Shown piece by piece: positions 9,225 through 17,905 of a DNA stretch of 64,000 bases. Every line of letters starts with the position of its first letter. The stretch's first letter is position 1. The DNA comes from an uncultured Cellvibrio sp. (GTDB taxonomy: Bacteria > Pseudomonadota > Gammaproteobacteria > Pseudomonadales > Cellvibrionaceae). The notes under the pieces were generated by a model that made no database searches, was not told the DNA's origin, and saw only the letters and a program-made list of their open reading frames with translations. A program made the translations under genes and the position numbers. The stretch is from the NCBI GenBank assembly GCA_937958105.1, contig CALFXJ010000005.1:62001-126000 (forward strand), written 5' to 3'.

Positions 9225-9252
9225 AAAAAAGCCGCTTTGCAGCGGCTTTTTT
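9225..9252. terminator. Bidirectional Rho-independent terminator after receptor 2
   Basis: GCCGCT / AGCGGC stem with a 4-base loop, flanked by six A on the left and six T on the right, so it works on both strands. It ends transcription of receptor 2 (minus strand) just before sapC. Confidence 0.88.
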
Positions 9253-9293
9253 ACTTATCAGCGATAAGAAACTAAGTGAAACAGAACACTTAA

Positions 9294-12200
9294 TTAAAAC
9301 GTGTAACGTGCACCCAGTTGATAACGAGGACCCAGATCACGCAGGTCGAACATCATGGCTTTGTTACGGCCATGTGAACGACTGTTTTCACCGGTAACGT
9401 TAAGCCCCTCAAGGGAGATAGTTAACGCATCAGTGACAGCATAAGCCAGGTTAACGTCGATTTGCGAGTAAGCCTCAATATAACGCGGGTTAGCAGAGGA
9501 GCCTCTGTTGGTCTCGTTCAGGTACTTATCACGCCAGTTGTACGCAATACGCGCCTGGAACTGATCGTTTTCGTACATACCCACCACGTTTGCGGTATCA
9601 CTCAGACCAACCAGTGCAAACTGTGAAACACCAGGAGCACCCATGTTATCGAAGCCTACGTCACCACGAACCAAGGTGTAGTTAGCCGCAACACCAAAGC
9701 CAGTATCTCCGAAGAAGTGTTGCACGGCAAACTCCATACCGTGGATCTTGGCTTCTCTGGAGTTGTTCGGGACAGACGTTCTGAAGTCAGTTGTTGGATC
9801 AGTGTCGTCAGCCTCGATATTCCAGAGTCCGCCTGGTTGACCAGCCAGGAAGGCGTTTTGCTCTTGAGTGGCTCCGTAAGGAACATTACCAAACTCAGCA
9901 ACCCACATATCGTAAGCCTCGGTTCCTGGGATAATGAACTCATTGTAGACTGTCCGACCGTGCAGGTTGTCATCGTTGAGTGCAAATCCATCAGCCTCCA
10001 GGTCAGCAGCTGCCTGCAGCACGCGGGGACCAGCGGTTGCATCCCGAATATCCAGCCATGAACTCTGGATATTTTCAGAGCCAATGAAGTTGATCACGTT
10101 CTTCTCGAAGAGGCCAACTGACACGTAGCTGGCATCGTTGTAGTACCACTCCACGGAAATATCAAAGTTGGTTGACTCCAGGGGCAGCAGACCGGGGTTA
10201 CCCACGCTGGCAGTAGGAACCGCCTGCAGGAGACTTGAACCGCCACCCGCACCGAAGCCATACGGTGCAACACCCAGCTGAGCCAGTCCCGCACGGGCAA
10301 TGGTTTTACTGGTTGAGAAGCGACCAATAATATCGTCGGTAATATGGAGTGTCAGATCAAGGCTGGGCAACAGGTTGTCGTAACTGGCTTTACCGGTGAG
10401 ATAGGAAGACGGCAGGCTTTCGTCCACGTTGATAGAAACGTCGTTGTTATCTTCCCAAACGGTTCTGTAACCAGCTGCGTAAGAACGGGAGAAAACGTCA
10501 GTGGTTTCGTACCGCAAGCCGGTCAAGATGTTAAACGGCATATTACCCAGCTCACCATCCAAGGCGACTTGGAAGTATGCAGCTACAGTTTCTTCTCTTA
10601 CGAAACTGTCCTCAGCTTGCTTCAACGCTGCTGGCAGAATACTTTCATAACGATCAATATTCATTGCCGCTTCGTACAATTCTGCTGCGTTAGCAATAAA
10701 GCCGTAACCTGGAAGAGGAGAGAAATCGTCGAACTCACCCTGCAGATCGAAAGGCTGGACCAGGTCGCCGAACTCGCCGGGGTAGTTCGCATCCCAGTTA
10801 CCCAGGGCTACGTTGCCCGAAGCGTATCTGAGAGTACGCGACTCCATATCACGAGTTTCCAAACCGAAATCAAAACGACCGCCGCCTTCAAACTCAAAGC
10901 TACCGTCAAATTTGGCCTGAGTCACAGTGGCCTTCTGATCAGCCTGGTTCAGGTTAAGCATGGTGGAACCAACGTCGCCCGCATCAACGATACCGTTGCC
11001 GTTTGCCCCACGAGTCGGCAGGGTGTCGTCGTACTCATTGAGAACTGTCGGCAACTTACCACCGAACCACCATTCCCGCTCAACAACGGTAGGCGCACCC
11101 AGTGCCATCCGTACAGATCCTGTACCATGTGGACCGGTACCGCGGCTGTGCATTTCAGAATCATGCACGTCCAGTTTCAAGGTTAATGAATCGTTAACTT
11201 TGTATTCCAGGTTTACACCGACGGATTCCAGAGTATTGGTCTGCTCTCTCCACTGCTGCTCATAACCTTCATCGATACCGTTGAGGTAAATTTCGCGAGC
11301 ATAGATCGGAGTAGCAATGGCTTGGTCGTCAAAGTGAATTTCCTGAAGTCTTTCACCCTGCTGCATCCAGTTACCGGTTTGACCCAGGTGTTCCTGAATC
11401 TCGTTCTCGGCGAAGGTGTAATCTACGGTTGCCGTGAAGTCATCAGTCGGGGCGAATTGAAGGGTTAACTGACCGTTGTTACGGGTACGTTCTGTGTTAG
11501 TAAATTCGTAACGGATGTCTTCAAAACGAGCGTATAACTGACCTTGATCCGGTGCGTTAACTACGTCGGTATCCGGGTTATTCCACATTCTCGCCGGGTT
11601 TGCATCATCCCAGGTATCAATGATCCAGCCGTTTACGAAAGCACCAGTGGTACCTGAATCACGCTTCTGGTGACTGGCGCTCAGTGCAACACCGAAAGTT
11701 GAATCATCGTTGGCCCAGCTGAAAAGTCCGGATACTTCCGGAGTGACGTCGTCGCCAGTACGGTTGGTGGTATCCATAACAGCTTTGGCACCAATACTTG
11801 CAACAAAACCATCATTCTCCAGCGGTCTGGCGGTCAGAATATTAATGGTTGCACCGATACCACCAGTGGTGATATCCGCTTTACCGGTTTTGTAAACTTC
11901 TACGCCTCTGATACCTTCCGATGCAAGGTTGGCAAAATCAAAAGCGCGGGAACCGCCTCCGTCACCGTTAAAGGTAGACGCAGCCGGCATGGTACGACCG
12001 TTCAGAGTCACCATGTTATTACCGGCACCAAAGCCGCGCACGGTCACTTCAGAACCTTCACCGTTGGTACGACTGATAGAAACACCGGTAATACGTTGCA
12101 GAGACTCAGCCAAGTTGGTATCGGGGAACTTACCGATATCTTCTGCGTTGATCGCATCAACAACACCTGCAGCATTGCGCTTGGTGTCCATTGACGCCTC

Positions 12201-12338
12201 AAGGCTCGCCCGGATGCCGGTAACAACAACCTCTTCTACAGCACCTTGTGCAAATACGGTGTTGCTGAGACCAGCTAATGAGGTGGAAGCAATGGCAGTG
12301 ACGAGAAGTTTCTTCTTAAAGCTTTGTGTTTTATACAT
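9294..12338 (-). CDS. TonB-dependent receptor 2 (Caulobacter-type, probably oligosaccharide uptake)
   Basis: Outer-membrane transporter of 1014 residues. The signal peptide (1 to about 30, ending NTVFA) is followed by a TonB box EEVVVTG near 35-41, a plug domain with the IGKFPDTNLAESLQRITGV segment and a 22-strand-type barrel ending in an aromatic residue (GARYTF). The ATG at 12338 is chosen over the longer frame from 12359 because GGAGAGCTCC precedes it and the signal peptide begins there. The bases around the ribosome site (about 16) are nearly the same as those before receptor 1. The two receptors share plug motifs but differ through the barrel, so they may take different substrates. Terminated at 9225-9252; a LacI-type palindrome overlaps its likely -35 box. 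Confidence 0.9.
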   Translation of the reverse strand: MYKTQSFKKKLLVTAIASTSLAGLSNTVFAQGAVEEVVVTGIRASLEASMDTKRNAAGVVDAINAEDIGKFPDTNLAESLQRITGVSISRTNGEGSEVTVRGFGAGNNMVTLNGRTMPAASTFNGDGGGSRAFDFANLASEGIRGVEVYKTGKADITTGGIGATINILTARPLENDGFVASIGAKAVMDTTNRTGDDVTPEVSGLFSWANDDSTFGVALSASHQKRDSGTTGAFVNGWIIDTWDDANPARMWNNPDTDVVNAPDQGQLYARFEDIRYEFTNTERTRNNGQLTLQFAPTDDFTATVDYTFAENEIQEHLGQTGNWMQQGERLQEIHFDDQAIATPIYAREIYLNGIDEGYEQQWREQTNTLESVGVNLEYKVNDSLTLKLDVHDSEMHSRGTGPHGTGSVRMALGAPTVVEREWWFGGKLPTVLNEYDDTLPTRGANGNGIVDAGDVGSTMLNLNQADQKATVTQAKFDGSFEFEGGGRFDFGLETRDMESRTLRYASGNVALGNWDANYPGEFGDLVQPFDLQGEFDDFSPLPGYGFIANAAELYEAAMNIDRYESILPAALKQAEDSFVREETVAAYFQVALDGELGNMPFNILTGLRYETTDVFSRSYAAGYRTVWEDNNDVSINVDESLPSSYLTGKASYDNLLPSLDLTLHITDDIIGRFSTSKTIARAGLAQLGVAPYGFGAGGGSSLLQAVPTASVGNPGLLPLESTNFDISVEWYYNDASYVSVGLFEKNVINFIGSENIQSSWLDIRDATAGPRVLQAAADLEADGFALNDDNLHGRTVYNEFIIPGTEAYDMWVAEFGNVPYGATQEQNAFLAGQPGGLWNIEADDTDPTTDFRTSVPNNSREAKIHGMEFAVQHFFGDTGFGVAANYTLVRGDVGFDNMGAPGVSQFALVGLSDTANVVGMYENDQFQARIAYNWRDKYLNETNRGSSANPRYIEAYSQIDVNLAYAVTDALTISLEGLNVTGENSRSHGRNKAMMFDLRDLGPRYQLGARYTF

Positions 12339-12428
12339 GGAGCTCTCCTTTATTATCATCAGGAATTATTCCGGTACCACGTCTCACCCGACATCAAACC
12401 ACCGAGGCGATGGGGCATGTCGTGCAAG

Positions 12429-12451
12429 TTCATCTTCGGGGAGAAGATGAA
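12429..12451 (-). promoter_or_regulatory. Stem-loop in the leader of TonB-dependent receptor 2
   Basis: Perfect 9-bp stem TTCATCTTC / GAAGATGAA with a 5-base loop, 91-113 bases before the start codon. The overlapping block GGGAGAAGATGAATTCT (12439-12455) matches the block at the same distance upstream of receptor 1 apart from a small change. Confidence 0.45.
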
Positions 12452-12583
12452 TTCTGTTTGGGGCCGCATGAAACCCCTAAGGTGCTTATTCACTATTGTT
12501 GTTATTGAAGCTATTGCTGCCTCGCTACCGGATTCCCAACTTCATCCATAGCTTCTATGTCAGCGAGGTATTTGGATTGCAGC

Positions 12584-12612
12584 AAACTACTCTTTAATGA
12601 CAGCGCTGTCAA
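12584..12612 (-). promoter_or_regulatory. Candidate promoter of receptor 2 overlapping the operator
   Basis: On the minus strand TTGACA (12612-12607) is followed after 17 bases by TAGTTT (12589-12584). The -35 element and the start of the spacer lie inside the LacI-type palindrome, a layout expected for simple repression. Confidence 0.45.
12598..12611. promoter_or_regulatory. LacI-family type operator, copy 2
   Basis: The same perfect 14-bp palindrome TGACAGCGCTGTCA as upstream of receptor 1, here 260 bases before the receptor 2 start and overlapping its candidate -35 box. Shared operators point to one regulator controlling both receptors. Confidence 0.74.
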
Positions 12613-13000
12613 CGGTGCCACAGTATCAAAATCGACAATCCCTTGATTCGTTTGACGCTTAACTTCGATGCGACAGTAAGCTAAAACGGCCGCTTTGCAA
12701 AGATGAAATTACATCATTAGTAAAAAAATACCGAAGCGACAATCTTTACATAACCAATCATTAGAATGGGGAGCATTGTCATATCTTAAAGCGATTAGTT
12801 AGGCGGAATATCTCAAATGATTGGCTCAGAAAACAGAGATGAATTATGCGTCACCAGAAGTGTAAATTTTTATATATGAAATAAATCGCAGCAATCAGCA
12901 GAAAAGATAATAATGATTTTCAATTGCATGTCGAATGAGATTGAATTCACCTATAGTTTTAACTGTCTCTGTCAATGGTTGCCTTATCATAGACTTCTTT

Positions 13001-13888
13001 ATGAATACTCAAGCTATCGCCTCCTTTACCCCCAAACGGCTGTTCGGCCTCGCTATCATCATTGGCGGTGCCCTCGCACTGGGCCATGAGATCTGGATAG
13101 CCGCTATATTTCATGATCCCCGGGTAACCGATGCTTTATTTGCCGGACTGACCGCTGCGGGGGCAACAGCCCTGGGAACACTTCCAGTCCTGTTTGCCCG
13201 CAGACTTCCCGAAGTCGTCGTGGATACCCTGCTGGGCTTCGGCGCGGGAGTCATGCTGGCGGCTACGGCTTTTTCATTGATCATTCCTGGGATTGATGCA
13301 GCACAACAGCTCGGCTCCTCTGCCCTGCAAGCAAGCACAACTGTCGGTTTCGGGATTCTGATCGGTGGCTTTCTGCTGCTCCTGATTGATCACCTGCTGC
13401 CCCATGAACACTTTGTGAAAGGCCCGGAGGGTGTTAAAGCTCGCTCGCTGCGGCGGACCTGGCTATTTGTGTTTGCAATCTGCCTGCACAATCTGCCCGA
13501 AGGACTGGCAATTGGTGTGGCTTTTGGCGGAAGCGATGCAGTCGGTGCCAGCGCTCTGGCGACAGGCATTGCCATTCAGGATGTGCCGGAAGGTCTGGTA
13601 GTTGCAGTGGCCTTGATCGCCGTTGGTTACTCACGCCTCAGCGCGATTCTGATCGCCTGTGCGTCAGGATTGATTGAACCCCTTGGCGCTCTGCTGGGGG
13701 CCTCTATCGTAACAACCTCGATACAGCTTTTGCCCTGGGGGCTGGCGCTGGCCGCTGGCGCCATGCTGTTTGTCATCAGCCATGAAATTATTCCCGAGTC
13801 ACATCGCAAAGGTCATGAACGATTTGCCACAGGAGGATTGATGCTCGGTTTTGTGCTGATGATGGTATTGGATACTGCGCTGGGTTAA
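13001..13888 (+). CDS. ZIP family divalent metal transporter (GufA/ZupT-like)
   Basis: Inner-membrane metal ion transporter, 295 residues from the ATG at 13001. About eight hydrophobic segments are visible. The two ZIP signature helices are present: HNLPEG in the fourth helix and an EPLG in the fifth, with a second DVPEG repeat between, the metal-binding residues of the family. A histidine-containing loop (HLLPHEHF) may also bind metal. Zinc or iron import is the usual role; the metal cannot be told from sequence. The open frame extends upstream to 12935, but that extra segment does not look like ZIP N-terminus. No strong ribosome site precedes 13001, so the start is uncertain. Transcribed divergently from receptor 2, with no obvious functional link. 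Confidence 0.82.
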   Translation: MNTQAIASFTPKRLFGLAIIIGGALALGHEIWIAAIFHDPRVTDALFAGLTAAGATALGTLPVLFARRLPEVVVDTLLGFGAGVMLAATAFSLIIPGIDAAQQLGSSALQASTTVGFGILIGGFLLLLIDHLLPHEHFVKGPEGVKARSLRRTWLFVFAICLHNLPEGLAIGVAFGGSDAVGASALATGIAIQDVPEGLVVAVALIAVGYSRLSAILIACASGLIEPLGALLGASIVTTSIQLLPWGLALAAGAMLFVISHEIIPESHRKGHERFATGGLMLGFVLMMVLDTALG

Positions 13889-14144
13889 GTGATGTCCCGT
13901 TATTTTTTTACACATATTTTTTAATAGAGTATCTCGGCGTTTGTATCGTCGGTTAAATGTGCCAAATTGTTAATTTGTGAATTGCCCAGCCCTATTCCAC
14001 ATTGAATGCAGGCATGATACCGCCGCTCTAACAACTTACTTAAAACAATAAATAAGCGCTGCCCTCCCTTCATCAGGAGCGGTCTTCAGGCGCTGACCAA
14101 CTCCAACGCGGCTCCATTAGAAATTTTTCTTAACGGAGAGCAAC

Positions 14145-15992
14145 ATGATTTTTTTCAGAAAAAGATCCATTGCAGCTGTTGCAGTGGCTTCTTCCTTATT
14201 ATCTCTTGGCAATCTTGCCCAGGCGGATTCGATAACCTCCGAAGACGGTAAAGCGTCCGCACAATTAACGGTTCAGAGTGACTGGGGCAGTGGTTATTGC
14301 GCTTCAGTGTCAGTCAGCAATCACAGTAATGCAGCTGTCACGAGCTGGCAGGTTGTTATCAACACCAACAACTCTACGATCAATAATCTGTGGAATGGAA
14401 ATCTGAATGGCAACGCCATCACCGGCATGAGTTACAACAGCACTATTACTGCAGGCGGAAATACATCTTTTGGTTTTTGCGCTAATACTCATGGCAATAA
14501 TTATCTGCCGACGCTGAGTGGTGTCTCGGTAAATGGTGGTGGCTCGGTATCTTCCAGTTCATCCATTTCCAGCAGTACATCTTCGCCGCTTTCCAGCAGC
14601 ATCTCTTCGCAATCCAGCAGTGTTACTTCACAAATTTCCAGCAGCCTCTCTTCAAGCTTAAGCAGCTCCAGTGCCCCCATATCAAGCAGCTCGTCGGTGA
14701 GCAGCTCAAGTGCGCCTGAGTTAATCCCCAACGCGGTCAGTAATGGCTGGCCCTACTGTCGCTCTGCTGACTCCAATCCAGACGGAGATGGCTGGGGCTG
14801 GGAAAACAGCTATTCCTGCATCGTTTATGGTTCAGCAGCTGATGCAGGTCCCGGTGATTTTCCGTATTGTCTGATTGGCGCCGACCAGATCACCTTGTGC
14901 GAAACAGACACCGGCAGCTGGAACGCTGAGGCCGGGCAAGTGTGTCTGTCGCGCAGCATGTGCCCCGGTATGGGAAGTACTGCGCAAGCGCCGATGCGTG
15001 ATGCACCGGTCAATCCCAACGCCGATGCCACCACACAAAACGTCTACAGCTATCTGCAGTCAATCTGGGGCGAGTACATGTTGTCCGGGCAGATGGATCT
15101 CACCTGGCAAGACAATATCGACCAATATCAGCGCGTCATCAATGACACCGGCCGCGCGCCCGCCATTATGGGCTACGACTTCATGAATTACGGTCTGTAC
15201 TGGGATGGTATCTCCGGTTTGACACAGACCGAAGAAGCTATTGATCACTGGAACCGCGGCGGCCTCGTGACCTTTACCTGGCACTGGCGTGACCCGGATG
15301 CAGCAGCAGGAACGATCGGCGAGTTTTACACCGAAGACACAGCCTTCACCATTCCCATGCAAAACGGCGTACTGGATACCTCAAGCCCCAGTTTCGCCAA
15401 CATTGAAGCCGACGTAGACATGATTGCAGCAGAGTTACTCAAACTGCAGGCTGCCGGTGTTTCCGTATTATGGCGCCCTTTGCATGAGGCTTCCGGTGGC
15501 TGGTTCTGGTGGGGCCGCACTGATCGCACTGATGACATTCCCGCTGCCTATGCTCAGGTTGCCCTGTGGCGCTACCTCTATGAACGACTGACCCATCATC
15601 ATGAGTTGAACAACCTGATCTGGGTGTGGAATGGTCAAAGTGCAGCCTGGTATCCGGGGGATGATTATGTCGATATCGTCAGCTTCGATATCTACGACGG
15701 CAGCCAGAACTACGAGTCACAGGCAGGTACTTATCTGCAGGCCAAGGCCTACCCGCATGAAGTCAAGATGGTAGCACTCAGTGAAAACAGCAATATCCCA
15801 GACCCGGACCTGATGGCCGCTGACGGCGCCTGGTGGCTGTACTTTATGGTATGGAATGACACAGACACTGCCGAAGGTGTAACCAGCTCCAGCAACTTCT
15901 GGACAGGCGAGTACTACAACACCAACGCGCACAAGCAACACGTGTACAACCATGAACGCGTCATTACACTCGACGAGTTGCCTGCTTTCTGA
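14145..15992 (+). CDS. Secreted GH26 beta-mannanase with CBM2 and CBM10 modules
   Basis: Extracellular endo-beta-1,4-mannanase precursor, 615 residues. Order: Sec signal peptide (1 to about 27, ending AQA), CBM2-like cellulose-binding module (about 30-128, flanking cysteines C52 and C112), serine-rich linker (about 133-190), CBM10-like module (about 202-227 with GDGWGWEN), a Cys-rich segment of unclear class (about 236-275), then the GH26 catalytic domain (about 285-605). The acid/base is predicted as E448 in RPLHEASGG and the nucleophile as E547 in ALSENS, both in the expected GH-A context. It would bind plant cell walls through the CBMs and cut mannan or galactomannan. GGAG precedes the ATG. 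It is a single-gene unit with a terminator. Oligomers could feed the nearby receptors, which is inference. Confidence 0.92.
   Translation: MIFFRKRSIAAVAVASSLLSLGNLAQADSITSEDGKASAQLTVQSDWGSGYCASVSVSNHSNAAVTSWQVVINTNNSTINNLWNGNLNGNAITGMSYNSTITAGGNTSFGFCANTHGNNYLPTLSGVSVNGGGSVSSSSSISSSTSSPLSSSISSQSSSVTSQISSSLSSSLSSSSAPISSSSSVSSSSAPELIPNAVSNGWPYCRSADSNPDGDGWGWENSYSCIVYGSAADAGPGDFPYCLIGADQITLCETDTGSWNAEAGQVCLSRSMCPGMGSTAQAPMRDAPVNPNADATTQNVYSYLQSIWGEYMLSGQMDLTWQDNIDQYQRVINDTGRAPAIMGYDFMNYGLYWDGISGLTQTEEAIDHWNRGGLVTFTWHWRDPDAAAGTIGEFYTEDTAFTIPMQNGVLDTSSPSFANIEADVDMIAAELLKLQAAGVSVLWRPLHEASGGWFWWGRTDRTDDIPAAYAQVALWRYLYERLTHHHELNNLIWVWNGQSAAWYPGDDYVDIVSFDIYDGSQNYESQAGTYLQAKAYPHEVKMVALSENSNIPDPDLMAADGAWWLYFMVWNDTDTAEGVTSSSNFWTGEYYNTNAHKQHVYNHERVITLDELPAF
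14544..14716 (+). repeat. Serine-linker low-complexity tract within the mannanase gene
   Basis: Codes for about 58 residues that are mostly serine with scattered Pro, Ile, Leu, Val and Gln. Mixed AGC/TCC/TCT/TCA/AGT codons keep the DNA from being a simple tandem repeat. Such flexible linkers separate modules in Cellvibrio glycoside hydrolases. Confidence 0.8.
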
Positions 15993-16010
15993 TTCAGCAG
16001 GTTGAAAATG

Positions 16011-16046
16011 AAAAACCCCGCCTATCTTATGACAGGCGGGGTTTTT
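16011..16046. terminator. Bidirectional terminator after the mannanase
   Basis: ACCCCGCCT / AGGCGGGGT stem with a 10-base loop, five A before and five T after. It ends mannanase transcription and, on the other strand, lies just past the tRNA-Ala 3' end. Confidence 0.9.
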
Positions 16047-16055
16047 CATTTTATG

Positions 16056-16131
16056 TGGTGGAGCTAAGCGGGATCGAACCGCTGACCTCAACACTGCCAG
16101 TGTTGCGCTCTCCCAGCTGAGCTATAGCCCC
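16056..16131 (-). tRNA. tRNA-Ala (anticodon GGC)
   Basis: 76 bases that fold as a full cloverleaf: acceptor GGGGCTA/TAGCTCC, D-arm GCTC/GAGC, anticodon stem CAACA/TGTTG with loop CTGGCAG (anticodon GGC, decodes GCC), T-arm with TTCGATC, discriminator A and encoded CCA end. It lies downstream of gltX in the same direction and may share its transcript. Confidence 0.96.
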
Positions 16132-16295
16132 AAAGTATTGGGCTTCGTCCTGAAGCGGGGCGCATTGTATCACCACGCTTTGAGCTGTCAAGGCGAAATT
16201 TGCGGGTCTGATTTTTAATTTAGTGTCAAATCAAATGTTTAGCTGGGAGCACATTGCTGCGCCGCCAGCCATCAAACCCGCGACGAGGGCGGGTA

Positions 16296-17792
16296 TCACC
16301 CTTCCGTAGCCTGCCCCAGCGCGTTGTAAGCCTTCTCGAGGTCCTTCTGCTTGTTCTTGCCAAACCCACCCAGGGCATTGATGGCATGGCGCAGGCGTGC
16401 CCGGCTCATGTCGGGGCCGATGATGACCATGGAGTCCATCACCGAGAACGAAGCCGTGGTACCGGCGATGGCAACGAAGATCGGCGCCAGGGCGTCTTTG
16501 AGCTTAAGTCCCATCTGCTCCGCCAGCAGTTTTAGCTGGTTGAAGATCTCATCCCGCTCCCAGGTGCGCAGGGCTTCCATCCGCCAGAGCGCAAACTGCA
16601 GCAGTTCCTTCTGTTTATCCACGGGCAGCTTATTAGTCGCAAAGTCCGCCTCGGTCACATTCAGCATGCCTGATACCAGGAAGCTGGCCAGGGGCGCAAA
16701 GTCGCTGAGGGTGTTCATCCGCGGCTGGGCATGAGGTAATGCCTGTAACAGCATTTCCTTGTTCAACGCCCAGCTGTGCAGGCGCTCGGCGAGCTGTTCA
16801 ACGGTGAAGTTCTCACGGATCCAGAGGCTGTTGAGCCAGCTGAGTTTCTCCACATCGAAGATGGGGCCGCCGAGGGAGACGCGGTTGATGTCAAAGTGCT
16901 CCTGCATCTCTGCGAGCGTGAACTTCTCGCGCTCATCAGGCATGGACCAGCCCATGCGACCCAGGTAGTTGAGCATGGCCTCGGGCAGATAGCCCATGTG
17001 CTTGTAATACAGGATGCTGGTGGGATTCTTGCGCTTGCTGAGTTTGGATTTATCCGGGTTGCGCAGCAGCGGCAGGTGGCACAGTACCGGGGCCTGCCAG
17101 CCGAAATATTCGTAGAGCTTGAGATGCTTGGGAGCCGAGTTGATCCACTCTTCACCACGAATCACGTGGGTAATCTGCATCAGATGGTCATCAACCACGT
17201 TAGCCAGGTGGTATGTGGGCATGCCGTCGGCTTTAAGCAGTACCTGCATGTCCACCTGCGACCACTCGATTTCAATCTTGCCGCGCAGCATGTCATCAAT
17301 GACGCAGACGCCCTCTTCGGGAATCTTCATGCGTATGACGTAAGGCTCACCCGCTGCCAGACGGCGCTGAACCTCGTCTTCAGACAGGAGCAGACCACGC
17401 CCGTCATACTTGGGCGTCTCACCCCGGGCCTGTTGCTCGCGACGCATCTCGTCCAGTTCTTCGGCCGTAGCAAAACAATAAAAGGCATGACCTTTGGCAA
17501 TCAGCTCTTCAGCGTACTGGCGGTAGATACCCATCCGCTCACTCTGACGATAGGGGCCATGAGGGCCGCCGACATCCGGACCTTCGTCCCACTCCAGGCC
17601 AAGCCAGCGCAGACTGTCGAGGATGGCCTGCTCGGACTCGGGGGTGCTGCGGGTTTGATCCGTGTCTTCGATACGCAATAAAAACTGGCCACCGTGCTGG
17701 CGGGCGAAGCACAGGTTAAAAAGCGCGATGTACGCGGTGCCAACGTGAGGATCGCCGGTGGGAGATGGAGCAATGCGGGTACGAACAGTCAT
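16296..17792 (-). CDS. gltX: Glutamyl-tRNA synthetase
   Basis: Cytoplasmic class I aminoacyl-tRNA synthetase that charges tRNA-Glu, 498 residues. The HIGH-like motif is SPTGDPHVG at 10-18 and the KMSKS-like motif KLSKR at 250-254. The family-specific RIEDTD segment is near 40-45. Length matches bacterial GltX (about 470-500). AAGGCG a few bases before the ATG at 17792 supports this start. The tRNA-Ala gene lies downstream on the same strand, an association also seen in other gammaproteobacteria. Nothing unusual in the sequence. Confidence 0.97.
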   Translation of the reverse strand: MTVRTRIAPSPTGDPHVGTAYIALFNLCFARQHGGQFLLRIEDTDQTRSTPESEQAILDSLRWLGLEWDEGPDVGGPHGPYRQSERMGIYRQYAEELIAKGHAFYCFATAEELDEMRREQQARGETPKYDGRGLLLSEDEVQRRLAAGEPYVIRMKIPEEGVCVIDDMLRGKIEIEWSQVDMQVLLKADGMPTYHLANVVDDHLMQITHVIRGEEWINSAPKHLKLYEYFGWQAPVLCHLPLLRNPDKSKLSKRKNPTSILYYKHMGYLPEAMLNYLGRMGWSMPDEREKFTLAEMQEHFDINRVSLGGPIFDVEKLSWLNSLWIRENFTVEQLAERLHSWALNKEMLLQALPHAQPRMNTLSDFAPLASFLVSGMLNVTEADFATNKLPVDKQKELLQFALWRMEALRTWERDEIFNQLKLLAEQMGLKLKDALAPIFVAIAGTTASFSVMDSMVIIGPDMSRARLRHAINALGGFGKNKQKDLEKAYNALGQATEG

Positions 17793-17905
17793 GATGCGCC
17801 TTCTGGTTCATTGGTTGGAACGGGAAAAAGGCGGGCATTATACGCTATGCGGGCGGGATAACGAGGCTCCATCGACTACCGTCATCCCGCTCTCACAGGT
17901 CGTTA

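Larger units (their letters stand above)
12339..13000. other. Divergent control region between receptor 2 and the ZIP transporter
   Basis: About 660 bases without a supported gene. On the receptor side it holds a leader stem-loop, a candidate promoter and the LacI-type palindrome. The half towards the ZIP gene (about 12700-13000) is AT-rich, and I see no certain promoter or ribosome site in it. Confidence 0.5.

Noticed and set aside
10344..11186. Long plus-strand open frame of 280 codons inside receptor 2
   Set aside because: It is the antisense shadow of the receptor gene, with no independent features.
16776..17681. Long plus-strand open frame of 301 codons opposite gltX
   Set aside because: Antisense shadow of a certain gene; no ribosome site or recognisable product.
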